A DNA stretch of 18,142 nucleotides from JANWZL01 sp037445185 (GTDB taxonomy: Bacteria; Pseudomonadota; Gammaproteobacteria; Burkholderiales; Thiobacillaceae), in assembly GCA_037445185.1 (NCBI GenBank), contig JBBIKZ010000046.1, forward strand, positions 1 to 18,142, written 5' to 3'. Under the pieces are notes generated by a model that was given only the letters and a program-made list of their open reading frames with translations, made no database searches and had not been told where the DNA came from. Every line of letters begins with the position of its first letter. The first letter of the stretch is position 1. Position numbers and translations under genes: made by a program. Positions 6,385 to 13,369 of this stretch are shown piece after piece.

Positions 6385-6630
6385 TCAAGCGTCCCAGTTG
6401 TCGATGATCCCGCAGATGGTCAAGTCGGTCGTGACCTTTGGGTCCTTCATCGCGTACCGCGCGGCAGTACCGCTGGTGGTGAAGACCCACTTGCCGACAG
6501 GCACCCCGACCGGATCGGTAGCCACCGAGAGCGCCCCTTTCTGGTCCTTGAGCACCCGCAGGGATTCGGTCATCAGCCCGGGCACGCGGCGCGTGCAGAC
6601 CAATTCATCGACCACACACATGATCTCCAT
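6385..6630 (-). CDS. csoS4B: CsoS4B, pentameric carboxysome vertex protein
   Basis: 81-residue BMC-P (CcmL/EutN-type) protein that forms pentamers capping the icosahedral vertices. The family pattern is clear: MEIMCVVDELVCTRRVPGL at the start, then the beta-barrel segment PVGKWVFTTSGTAAR and the C-terminal LTICGIIDNWD. Its length matches the family minimum, unlike the longer csoS4A next to it. The start overlaps the csoS4A stop by one base (TGATG on the coding strand), so the two are translationally coupled. Vertex proteins are needed in very small amounts compared with CsoS1. Confidence 0.95.
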   Translation of the reverse strand: MEIMCVVDELVCTRRVPGLMTESLRVLKDQKGALSVATDPVGVPVGKWVFTTSGTAARYAMKDPKVTTDLTICGIIDNWDA

Positions 6631-6965
6631 CAGGACTTCACCTCATCCTTGGCGCCTTGGCCGACTTCACTGGCCGCCTTGCTTTCCGACGCCGTTGCGC
6701 CGGCGCTCGACTGGGCGTCCGGATCCCAGAAGTCGATGATGCCGACGATGGTCAGATCGGACGGGAATTCCTTGCTGCCGGCGGCGTCCCGCGCGGCGCT
6801 CGAGCCGACACAGATGACCCAGTCGCCGGGGATGCAGCCGACCGCGTCTACCGCCACGCTGCGGGCACCGCCCACCCTCTCCTGCACGACGAGCAGGGGG
6901 CGATGACCGAGCTGGTCGATGCGGTTGGTCGAAACCAGGGTCTTTTCCACGCGCATGATCTTCAT
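6630..6965 (-). CDS. csoS4A: CsoS4A, pentameric vertex protein with extra C-terminal tail
   Basis: 111-residue BMC-P vertex protein. Residues 1-81 cover the whole pentamer fold, from MKIMRVEKTLVSTNRI to LTIVGIIDFWD. After Trp80 comes a tail of about 30 residues (DPDAQSSAGATASESKAASE and on) rich in Ala, Ser, Glu and Lys, with no hydrophobic core and probably disordered. CsoS4A is usually about 83 residues, so the tail is an addition. There is no frameshift or readthrough sign: the reading frame ends in a TGA that overlaps the csoS4B ATG. A GAGG ribosome-binding site lies 8 bases before the ATG, in the 30-base gap after csoSCA. The vertex role is established for the family; what the tail does is unknown. 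Confidence 0.94.
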   Translation of the reverse strand: MKIMRVEKTLVSTNRIDQLGHRPLLVVQERVGGARSVAVDAVGCIPGDWVICVGSSAARDAAGSKEFPSDLTIVGIIDFWDPDAQSSAGATASESKAASEVGQGAKDEVKS

Positions 6966-6995
6966 CGCTGGACCTCTACGCCTCCTTCACCGATG

Positions 6996-8504
6996 TCAAT
7001 GCCCGGCGTCCGCGACCTCGTCGGCGACGAAGCTGCAGCGCTCAGTGCCGTGACGGTCGCTCACCGCCATCTGGCAGTGCAGCAGACCCTGGGCATGGAG
7101 ATCAGGGTAGCGCGACTCGATGGCGGCCTTCACCCGTTTGCAGCGCTGCACCGCCCGTTCGCGGGCGCCGGGTACACGTGATGAATAATGGAAGTGCACC
7201 AGGACCGGGATGGCCAGGCCGTGCCTGACGTTCAACCCCTTGAAGATCTTGATGCCCACGTCCATGTCCGCCGCGCCCTCCTCGACCGTATCGAGGTGGG
7301 CGAAGTAAAACTGATTCCTGAGCTGCAGCTCGCTCATGGCCTCACCAGCACAGATGAACTCCTCATCGTGACCGATGACGGCATAGCGTCCGGCGTGATG
7401 CTGGATCACGTATTCGATCTGGGACAGGTTGGCCTCGAGCAGCTTGAGCACCAGCGCGCACATGCCCGGCGCCATCTCGCCCTCGCCGCGCGCCCAGCCA
7501 TCGGCCTGTTCCGCCTTGGCCACGACCGCGGCGATGTGGGCACGCGCCGCCGCCTCGTCCATGCCCAGCGTCTGCCGGTACAACTCGGCGGTATCGACAT
7601 AGCGATAGGGGTTCACATCGCCGTTGGCGTCCGGCAGGTGCACGCGGATGGCGTCCAGGTCGGTGTCCACGCCGATGAGCAGGATGTCCGGCGCGGCGCC
7701 CCGGCCAAAGGTGTTGTCGATGGCGGCGCGCAGCTCGTTGAGCCGCCCCAGGGCCGATTCCACGGCGCGGCTGTCGCTGCTGCCGTGGGCGGCACAGCCC
7801 TGGTGACCGGGGTCCGAGGTGCTGAAGTGGTAGACGGCCACCTTGAGATAGTTGGCGGTCTCGCCGCCCGGGATGCCGCCAGTGAGGCGATCGAGCTCGC
7901 GCTGGGCCCAGTCTGCGACGTCACCCTCCACGTCGAACAGAACGCCGGCATAGGCCTTGACGAAGACATCGTCGTTGGGTGCCAGGCGCAGGATGAAGGG
8001 CAGCAGACCCTGCAGGCGGCCATCGGCGCAGGGGCTGATGTCCACCGTGTGGTAACCGCAGGCGCGGATGAACTCGGCACTGAGCGCCACGCGCTCGCGC
8101 CAGGGGGCCTGGTCATCCGCGACCTGGTCGATGCACTGCTTGAAGGAGTGGAAGATGCAGTGGGCATGCAAGGCGCGCATGTCCAGGCCGGTCACCCAGG
8201 CATCCTCCAGGAGCTGTTGCGGCAATTCATAACCGAGGCACTCACGGGCCAGGTGCTGGGCACGCTCGACGAAATCGCGCTCGTGCTGCAAGGAGGACAG
8301 GACCTTGAGGGTATCGACGATACCGCTGAAACGCCCGCGCACCCGGCATTCGTAGGCATACAGGCGCCGGTTGAGCTCCTGGTCCACGAGGGCATGCTCG
8401 CAGCGCTGCCCCGGCGCGATCACGCAGGCCGGATTCGGCGGCGGCTCGGCCGCCGCCAGCTGACCGGCGGCGCGCAGGGCGGCGAGTCGTTTGCGCGTGT
8501 TCAC
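6996..8504 (-). CDS. csoSCA: CsoSCA, carboxysomal beta-type carbonic anhydrase
   Basis: 502-residue shell-associated carbonic anhydrase (also called CsoS3) that turns bicarbonate into CO2 inside the carboxysome. The divergent beta-CA active site is visible: CADGR with Cys159 (zinc), Asp161 and Arg163 (gate pair), then His226 and Cys237 (zinc) with the 11-residue spacing expected for the second and third ligands. The C-terminal half is the degenerate repeat of the catalytic domain (KIFKGLNVRHGLAIPVLVHF). The N-terminus is short (about 35 residues before the structured part) and starts with a basic helix, NTRKRLAALRAAG. In this family the N-terminal segment binds RuBisCO. The start codon is GTG, 10 bases after the csoS2 stop, with a GAGGG ribosome-binding site that overlaps the csoS2 end. 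Confidence 0.96.
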   Translation of the reverse strand: MNTRKRLAALRAAGQLAAAEPPPNPACVIAPGQRCEHALVDQELNRRLYAYECRVRGRFSGIVDTLKVLSSLQHERDFVERAQHLARECLGYELPQQLLEDAWVTGLDMRALHAHCIFHSFKQCIDQVADDQAPWRERVALSAEFIRACGYHTVDISPCADGRLQGLLPFILRLAPNDDVFVKAYAGVLFDVEGDVADWAQRELDRLTGGIPGGETANYLKVAVYHFSTSDPGHQGCAAHGSSDSRAVESALGRLNELRAAIDNTFGRGAAPDILLIGVDTDLDAIRVHLPDANGDVNPYRYVDTAELYRQTLGMDEAAARAHIAAVVAKAEQADGWARGEGEMAPGMCALVLKLLEANLSQIEYVIQHHAGRYAVIGHDEEFICAGEAMSELQLRNQFYFAHLDTVEEGAADMDVGIKIFKGLNVRHGLAIPVLVHFHYSSRVPGARERAVQRCKRVKAAIESRYPDLHAQGLLHCQMAVSDRHGTERCSFVADEVADAGH

Positions 8505-8514
8505 GGGTCAGCCC

Positions 8515-11238
8515 TCAGCCGCGCGCGCCACCCGACAGGGTCACGATGGCGCCCTTGCCAGTGTTGCCGGAGGAACCGGTGATGCGGCTCTCCGGCACGG
8601 CGGGACGCTCGATTTCACGGAAGACCTGCGCATTCGTCCCGCCGCCGCGCGGGTTGCCGCGCTGGGACAGGTTGCGCGCCAGGGAGGAGGCCCCCTCGGT
8701 ACCCGTCACGCGGCTCTGCGGGTGCCAGGCGTCCCCCGTGATGCGCACGCCGGTCTGGCTGCCCTCGCCGGTCAGCCGGCGGGCGGCGGCAATGGCCTCG
8801 GCCTCGGCCGCTTGCAGGCTCTGGACGTCGCGGTGACGGAACTCCGGCGTGCCGGTGATGAGGCCGGTTGCCTTGTTCACCGGCCCGGTGATGCGCTCGC
8901 CACCATAGGCCGTGCCGGTGACATCGGCCATGCGCCGCTCCCAGGCCTGTCGGGCCGGACTCTTGATACTGAAGTCGATCGGCGCTGGCGGACGCGGCGG
9001 CTCGTCCCAGGTCCGGGCGCGCGGGACGAAGCGCCCGCTGGTCAGGCACTGCGTCACGGCATTGTCTGCGCCGACATAGGGCGTACCGGTCACGGGCTCG
9101 CAGGCACCGCGTTCGTCGCCGGTGACGACCGATCCGCCGGCTCCCGGGCGGTCGCCGGTGACCGCGGTGGCGGGGATGGTAGCACCGCTGCGGATGCGGG
9201 CGGCCTGTGCCTCGAGGTCCTCGCTCGCGCAGAACGTGCCGTACTGACTGCGACCGATGTAGGGCGTGCCGCTGATCGGCGCGCAACCGCCGTACTCGTC
9301 GCCGGTGACCTTGGCGGAACGGCCGACGTAGCTGCCCGTCACGGGCTGACCACGCAGGGTCTGATCCACCACCACCTTGGCGACGGGCTGTTGTGGGGTG
9401 CCGACGGCGCACGCCTCGGGCAGGGCGCCGACGTAATCGGTACCGGTGACGGGAGTGCACCCCCCCATCTCGTCACCGGTCAGCTTTGGGCTCGAACCCA
9501 CCTCGGTGCCCGTGACCGTGCGACCGGCCAGGGTCTGCATGGCACCGACCTTGCGCGGGCCGCCGACGCTGCACAGGGGGCCGAAATCACTCGTGTTGTA
9601 GTACTGGGTGCCGGTGATGGGGCGGCAGGACCCCGGCTCGTCGCCGGTGACCTTGGCGGAGCGGCCCACCTCGGTGCCGGTCACGGGCAGATCCTTGCGC
9701 GAGGACATGACGCTCACCTTGTGCGGCGTCGGCGGCGGCGCGGTGCGGCAGAATTCCTGATACTGCTCGGCGGCCAGATACTGGGTGCCGGTGATGCCGC
9801 GACAGGCGCCCGGCTCGTCGCCGGTGATCCGGCTGGAATGGCCCACGGCAGTCCCGGTCACCGGCTTGCCTTGGGCGGTGTGGGTCAGCACGACCTTTTC
9901 CGGCCCGCCGTCGGGGGCGGGCTGGGTGTAACGGGTGCCGGTCAGCTGGCGGTCCGCGCCCGCCTCGTCGCCGGTGACCTTGGCGGAGCGGCCCACCTGG
10001 GTGCCGGTGACGGTCTTGCCCTTGTCGGTCTGCACGCTGCCGATCTTGGCCGGCGCGGGCTCGGGCCGGCTGGCGCAGAACTCGTCGTAGCGCTCGGCCG
10101 AGAGGTATTCGGTGCCGGTGATGCCACGGCAGGCCCCCACCTCGTCGCCGGTGACCTTGGCGGAACGGCCCACCTCGGTGCCCGTGACCTTGTGGCTGCG
10201 CAGGGTGGTGCTGACGCCGACCTTGCTGGGCCCCGGTTCGGCGCGGGTATTGCAGATCTGCGTGTACTGCTCGCTGCCGATGTACTCGGTGCCGGTGATG
10301 GGACGGCAGGACCCCGGCTCGTTGCCGGTGACCTTGGGGCTGCGCTCCGCCATGGTGCCGGTGACGGGCCGGCCGGATAGGGTATGCCCCTGCTCGACCT
10401 TGGGCGGCGCCGGGATCTCAAGGCGGGCGCGCATGCGACCGCTGGGACGCGTCGCGCCGTTGCTGGTCCCGGTCTTGCCGGCCAGCGACTGCACCAGGCG
10501 GCGCTGCATGGCCACCTGGCGGCCGGTCGCGCCTTTGGTGATGGCGGCCTGCCAGTCCTGTCCGGGCATCGCCGCCGCGATCTTGGTCGCCTGGGCCACG
10601 CGTCTGAGACCGGCCTTGCCGTCCTGCGCCAGGGCGGCGCGGCGGGCACGCGCCAGGGCGCGCCCGGTGGGCGGCTCGCTGCTTCGGGTCGTGGCAGTCA
10701 GGGACTCTGCCGCAGCCGTGCGCACGTCCGCTGCCGGCGTGCCCGTCGACGTCGCGCCGGCAGCGCCACAGCCTCCCGGCGCGCCGTTGCAGCCGCAGCC
10801 GCAGCCGGTGGCGGCGGCAGGCACGGGCGCAGCGGCCGGCGCCTGCTGGGCCTCGCGCGTCGGCCGAGGCCGACCGCTGGGACGGCCGGAGGTCGGCTGC
10901 AACGCCGCCTTGCCGACCTGACTCATCGCCTGGCGACGGGTCCGGCTGGCCTTGACGGGGACGGCGGCCCGGATCGCTTCGACGAGGGCCACATCGCTGA
11001 CTTGGGCGGCGGCCGCCACGGGTTGGGCGACCATGGCGGCCGGCGCTGCGTCCGCGGCCGTCGTCGGGGCGACGGCAGGCTCGATGCGCGCTGCCGACGT
11101 CTGTCTGGCGGCCGTCGGCCTGCCGGCGCCGGTCTTGCCATGCAGGGCCATGGCCCGGCGACGCTTGAGCGCCAGCTCGCGCCCCGACAGGGTGGCGCTG
11201 GCGTTGGCACTGGCCGTGCTATCTGCGGCTTGTGTCAT
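8515..11238 (-). CDS. csoS2: CsoS2, disordered scaffold linking RuBisCO to the shell
   Basis: 907-residue intrinsically disordered scaffold with three regions. The N-region (1-279) holds four basic RuBisCO-binding helices, near residues 18-35, 97-113, 191-209 and 238-255, with an R-R-x-A-x-x-x-x-G-K pattern. It also has an unusual cysteine cluster (GCGCGC at 145-150 and Cys157). The middle region (280-670) has seven repeats of about 50 residues with VTGT...VTGDE...ITGT motifs and usually paired cysteines; the third (398-444) lacks both. The C-region (681-907) has more degenerate VTG repeats and ends in the conserved shell-anchoring segment. The ATG has a GAGG ribosome-binding site. Some relatives make a short form by -1 frameshifting; I see no convincing site here. 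The family call is certain. Confidence 0.97.
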   Translation of the reverse strand: MTQAADSTASANASATLSGRELALKRRRAMALHGKTGAGRPTAARQTSAARIEPAVAPTTAADAAPAAMVAQPVAAAAQVSDVALVEAIRAAVPVKASRTRRQAMSQVGKAALQPTSGRPSGRPRPTREAQQAPAAAPVPAAATGCGCGCNGAPGGCGAAGATSTGTPAADVRTAAAESLTATTRSSEPPTGRALARARRAALAQDGKAGLRRVAQATKIAAAMPGQDWQAAITKGATGRQVAMQRRLVQSLAGKTGTSNGATRPSGRMRARLEIPAPPKVEQGHTLSGRPVTGTMAERSPKVTGNEPGSCRPITGTEYIGSEQYTQICNTRAEPGPSKVGVSTTLRSHKVTGTEVGRSAKVTGDEVGACRGITGTEYLSAERYDEFCASRPEPAPAKIGSVQTDKGKTVTGTQVGRSAKVTGDEAGADRQLTGTRYTQPAPDGGPEKVVLTHTAQGKPVTGTAVGHSSRITGDEPGACRGITGTQYLAAEQYQEFCRTAPPPTPHKVSVMSSRKDLPVTGTEVGRSAKVTGDEPGSCRPITGTQYYNTSDFGPLCSVGGPRKVGAMQTLAGRTVTGTEVGSSPKLTGDEMGGCTPVTGTDYVGALPEACAVGTPQQPVAKVVVDQTLRGQPVTGSYVGRSAKVTGDEYGGCAPISGTPYIGRSQYGTFCASEDLEAQAARIRSGATIPATAVTGDRPGAGGSVVTGDERGACEPVTGTPYVGADNAVTQCLTSGRFVPRARTWDEPPRPPAPIDFSIKSPARQAWERRMADVTGTAYGGERITGPVNKATGLITGTPEFRHRDVQSLQAAEAEAIAAARRLTGEGSQTGVRITGDAWHPQSRVTGTEGASSLARNLSQRGNPRGGGTNAQVFREIERPAVPESRITGSSGNTGKGAIVTLSGGARG
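9229..10401 (-). repeat. seven middle-region repeats of CsoS2
   Basis: Seven in-frame repeat units of about 150 bases encode K-[VI]-x(10)-VTGT-x(4)-S-x-[KR]-[VIL]TG-[DN]-E-x-G-x-C-x(3)-[TS]GT-x-Y. Units begin near residues 280, 339, 398, 448, 507, 563 and 621. The third is the odd one: the central Cys is Asp (GADRQLTGT) and the terminal Cys is lost with a shorter tail. In the family these repeats contact the shell and influence carboxysome size. This is a coding repeat, not CRISPR. Confidence 0.9.
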
Positions 11239-11268
11239 GACTTACCTCGAACGGTTGGGTCTTGCGGC

Positions 11269-11294
11269 GGGCGCGAACCACAGCTGTCGCGCCC
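11269..11294 (-). other. hairpin between cbbS and csoS2
   Basis: A perfect 8-bp stem, GGGCGCGA (11269-11276) with TCGCGCCC (11287-11294), closes a 10-base loop, about 30 bases upstream of the csoS2 ATG within the 123-base cbbS-csoS2 gap. No T-run follows on the minus strand, so it is not a standard intrinsic terminator. It may be a processing or stability hairpin that keeps cbbLS mRNA more abundant than shell mRNA. The structure is seen; the role is inferred. Confidence 0.5.
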
Positions 11295-11361
11295 ACGACA
11301 AGTGACTGGCAGGAGGGTGTCGCAGCGGCAACCGGACGCACGCCCGGCGCCGCCTCGCCGA

Positions 11362-11691
11362 TCAGCGATACACCACGAAGGCCGTGCCCTGACTTTGCGC
11401 GTAGTTGTCGTAGGCCACGAAGCGCACCATGTGCTCCGGGAACTCGCGGTGGCAGGCCTCGATCTCGGCCAGCACGGCATCGACGGATTGCTCGCCGAAC
11501 ATCGGCAGCTTCCACATGTACCAGAAGCTCACCCGGGCGGGCGTGCCGCGCTCGGTGTGCTCCACCGCCGGGTTCCAGCCCTGGCTGATGGCATAGGCAA
11601 TCTGGCGGCGCACCTGTTCGGGGGTCATCTGCGGCAGGTAGGAAAAGGTCTCGTATTTCTTGCTCGAACGATAGGCTTGCACGTTGGCCAT
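11362..11691 (-). CDS. cbbS: RuBisCO small subunit, Form IA
   Basis: 109-residue RuBisCO small subunit that caps the CbbL octamer to give L8S8. The family pattern is complete: KYETFSYLPQMTPEQVRRQI near the N-terminus, GWNPAVEH, then YMWKLPMFGEQSVDAVLAEI and the C-terminal VRFVAYDNYAQSQGTAFVVYR. The N-terminus is short, as in carboxysomal Form IA enzymes. A good ribosome-binding site, AAAGGA, lies about 7 bases before the ATG. The gene sits 70 bases after cbbL, and that gap contains a possible stem (11716-11721 with 11737-11742). Confidence 0.98.
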   Translation of the reverse strand: MANVQAYRSSKKYETFSYLPQMTPEQVRRQIAYAISQGWNPAVEHTERGTPARVSFWYMWKLPMFGEQSVDAVLAEIEACHREFPEHMVRFVAYDNYAQSQGTAFVVYR

Positions 11692-11715
11692 CTTGAATTC
11701 CTTTCATCGATTGTG

Positions 11716-11742
11716 GCGGACGCGGGCCCGGCTTCGGTCCGC
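11716..11742 (-). other. possible hairpin between cbbL and cbbS
   Basis: GCGGAC (11716-11721) pairs perfectly with GTCCGC (11737-11742) around a 15-base loop containing GGGCCC. GGCGG (11715-11719) and CCGCC (11745-11749) offer an alternative pairing. No T-run follows. The region is very GC-rich, so some pairing is expected by chance. It could protect the cbbL 3' end or slow ribosomes between the two RuBisCO genes. Confidence 0.3.
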
Positions 11743-11760
11743 ACCCGCCGTGACAGGCGC

Positions 11761-13182
11761 TTACTTGTGGGCGACGTCCAGCTTGTCCACCACGTCGAAC
11801 TCGAACTTGATCTCTTTCCAGGTCTCCATGGCGATCTTGAGTTCGGGGGAGTGCTGCGCCGCGGCGGTCAGGATCTCCTTGCCTTCCTTCTCGAGCTGGC
11901 GACCTTCGTTGCGCGCCTGCACGCAGGCCTCCAGCGCGACGCGGTTGGCCGCGGCGCCGGCGGCGTTGCCCCAGGGGTGGCCGAGGGTGCCGCCGCCGAA
12001 CTGCAGCACGGAGTCGTCGCCGAAGATGGTGACCAGCACCGGCATGTGCCAGACGTGGATGCCGCCGGAGGCGACGGCGAAGGCACCGGGCATGGAGCCC
12101 CAGTCCTGGTCGAAGAAGATGCCGCGCGAGCGGTCTTCCGGCACGTAGGATTCGCGCAGCAGGTCGATCCAGCCCAGGGTGGCCTGGCGGTCGCCCTCCA
12201 GCTTGCCCACCACGGTGCCGGTGTGCAGGTGGTCACCGCCGGACAGGCGCAGGATCTTGGTCAGCACGCGGAAGTGGATGCCGTGGTGCGGGTTGCGGTC
12301 GAGCACGGCGTGCATGGCGCGGTGGATGTGCAACAGCAAGCCGTTGTTGCGGCACCAGTTGGCGAGCCCCGTGTTGGCGCAGAAGCCGCCGGTGATGTAG
12401 TCGTGCATGATGATGGGCGCGCCGATCTCCTTGGCATACTCGGCACGCTTGTACATCTCTTCCGGCGTGGGGGCGGTCACGTTCAGGTAGTGGCCCTTGC
12501 GCTCGCCGGTCTCGGCCTCGGCCTTGAGGATGGCCTCCATGACGAAGTCGAAGCGCTCGCGCCAGCGCATGAAGGGCTGGCTGTTGACGTTCTCGTCGTC
12601 CTTGGTGAAGTCGAGGCCACCGCGCAGGCACTCGTAGACGGCGCGGCCGTAGTTCTTGGCCGACAGGCCCAGCTTGGGCTTGATGGTGCAGCCCAGCAGC
12701 GGACGGCCGTATTTGTTGAGCTTGTCGCGCTCGACCTGGATGCCGTGCGGCGGGCCGCCACAGGTCTTGACATAGGCGATGGGGAAACGCACGTCCTCCA
12801 GCCGCAGGGCACGGATGGCCTTGAAGCCGAACACGTTGCCGACCAGGGAGGTGAACACGTTGACCATCGATCCCTCTTCGAACAGGTCGATGGGGTAGGC
12901 GATGAAGGCATAGAAGCAGGTGTCGTCGCCCGGCACGTCCTCGATGCGATAGGCGCGACCCTTGTAGTAGTCCAGGTCGGTCAGCAGGTCGGTCCAGACG
13001 GTGGTCCAGGTGCCGGTGGAGGACTCGGCGGCCACGGCGGCGGCGGCTTCTTCCCGGTCCACGCCGGGCTGGGGGGTGATCTTGAAACAGGCCAGGATGT
13101 CGGTGTCCAGCGGGGTGTAGTCGGGCATCCAGTAGGTCTGGCGATACTCCTTCACGCCAGCGCTGTAGGTTTTCACTGCCAT
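11761..13182 (-). CDS. cbbL: RuBisCO large subunit, Form IA
   Basis: 473-residue RuBisCO large subunit, full length, the CO2-fixing enzyme of the Calvin-Benson-Bassham cycle. Active-site motifs are intact: GCTIKPKLGL with the catalytic Lys168; GGLDFTKDDE with the lysine to be carbamylated at 194 and magnesium ligands Asp196 and Glu197; HRAMHAV; SGGDHLHTGTVVGKLEGDR, which includes the loop-6 lysine; SGGIHVWHMP; and GGGTLGHPWG. Together with csoS2 next door, it is the carboxysomal Form IA type. An AAGGAG ribosome-binding site lies 8 bases before the ATG. It is the first gene of the operon and diverges from cbbR, its likely activator. Confidence 0.99.
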   Translation of the reverse strand: MAVKTYSAGVKEYRQTYWMPDYTPLDTDILACFKITPQPGVDREEAAAAVAAESSTGTWTTVWTDLLTDLDYYKGRAYRIEDVPGDDTCFYAFIAYPIDLFEEGSMVNVFTSLVGNVFGFKAIRALRLEDVRFPIAYVKTCGGPPHGIQVERDKLNKYGRPLLGCTIKPKLGLSAKNYGRAVYECLRGGLDFTKDDENVNSQPFMRWRERFDFVMEAILKAEAETGERKGHYLNVTAPTPEEMYKRAEYAKEIGAPIIMHDYITGGFCANTGLANWCRNNGLLLHIHRAMHAVLDRNPHHGIHFRVLTKILRLSGGDHLHTGTVVGKLEGDRQATLGWIDLLRESYVPEDRSRGIFFDQDWGSMPGAFAVASGGIHVWHMPVLVTIFGDDSVLQFGGGTLGHPWGNAAGAAANRVALEACVQARNEGRQLEKEGKEILTAAAQHSPELKIAMETWKEIKFEFDVVDKLDVAHK

Positions 13183-13369
13183 GTGTTCACTCCTTCATGA
13201 GGATGGTGGTTGAACCCCTCGACGGGATAGGTCGATTTCGAGGTGCGCGGATGATGCGCAAACAAATCCATTTATAACAGTCACGATTTTCTATTGTTGT
13301 GATAGATTAAAATCTATTCGTCCCGCCGACCTGCCGATCCGGCACTCCGATTTCGACTCAGCATAGACC
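13183..13369. promoter_or_regulatory. cbbL-cbbR divergent control region
   Basis: 187 bases between divergent genes, with a clearly AT-rich core (about 13260-13320) in a GC-rich setting. TATAAA on the minus strand (plus 13271-13276) is a candidate -10 box for cbbL, about 90 bases from its ATG, but no good -35 box is found, as expected for an activator-dependent promoter. TAAAAT (13308-13313) is a weak -10 candidate for cbbR. TCTATT occurs twice, at 13290-13295 and 13313-13318, 23 bases apart or about two helical turns. The remainder is the cbbL leader and the cbbR leader, which lacks a strong ribosome-binding site. Confidence 0.7.
13302..13317. promoter_or_regulatory. putative CbbR operator dyad
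   Basis: ATAGATT-AA-AATCTAT is a dyad with perfect 7-base arms and a 2-base spacer. It lies just upstream of the candidate cbbL -10 box and overlaps the probable cbbR promoter, the usual place for a LysR-type recognition site that activates the target and represses the regulator's own gene. It is not an exact T-N11-A match at its centre. Assignment to CbbR is by location. Confidence 0.55.

Noticed and set aside
6275..6490. N-terminal extension of the csoS1C frame.
   Set aside because: It would overlap csoS4B; the BMC domain and a strong ribosome-binding site define the start at 6274.
9460..9466. G7 run on the coding strand of csoS2 (ATG GGG GGG TGC), which fits the X_XXY_YYZ pattern of a -1 frameshift site; some CsoS2 proteins use such a shift to make a short form.
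   Set aside because: The -1 frame stays open for about 280 codons to 8615, so a shift would give a long Arg-rich product and not the short CsoS2A-type form. I see no decisive downstream structure.
9229..10401. Regular DNA repeats that could be taken for a CRISPR array or a satellite.
   Set aside because: Units are about 150 bases, in frame and encode the VTG repeats of CsoS2; there are no short constant repeats with unrelated spacers.
8491..13200. Very long plus-strand open frames (629 and 938 codons) opposite csoS2, cbbS and cbbL.
   Set aside because: They are GC-rich shadows of well-identified genes, with Gly/Arg/Ala-rich low-complexity translations and no recognisable domain. They run across gene borders.
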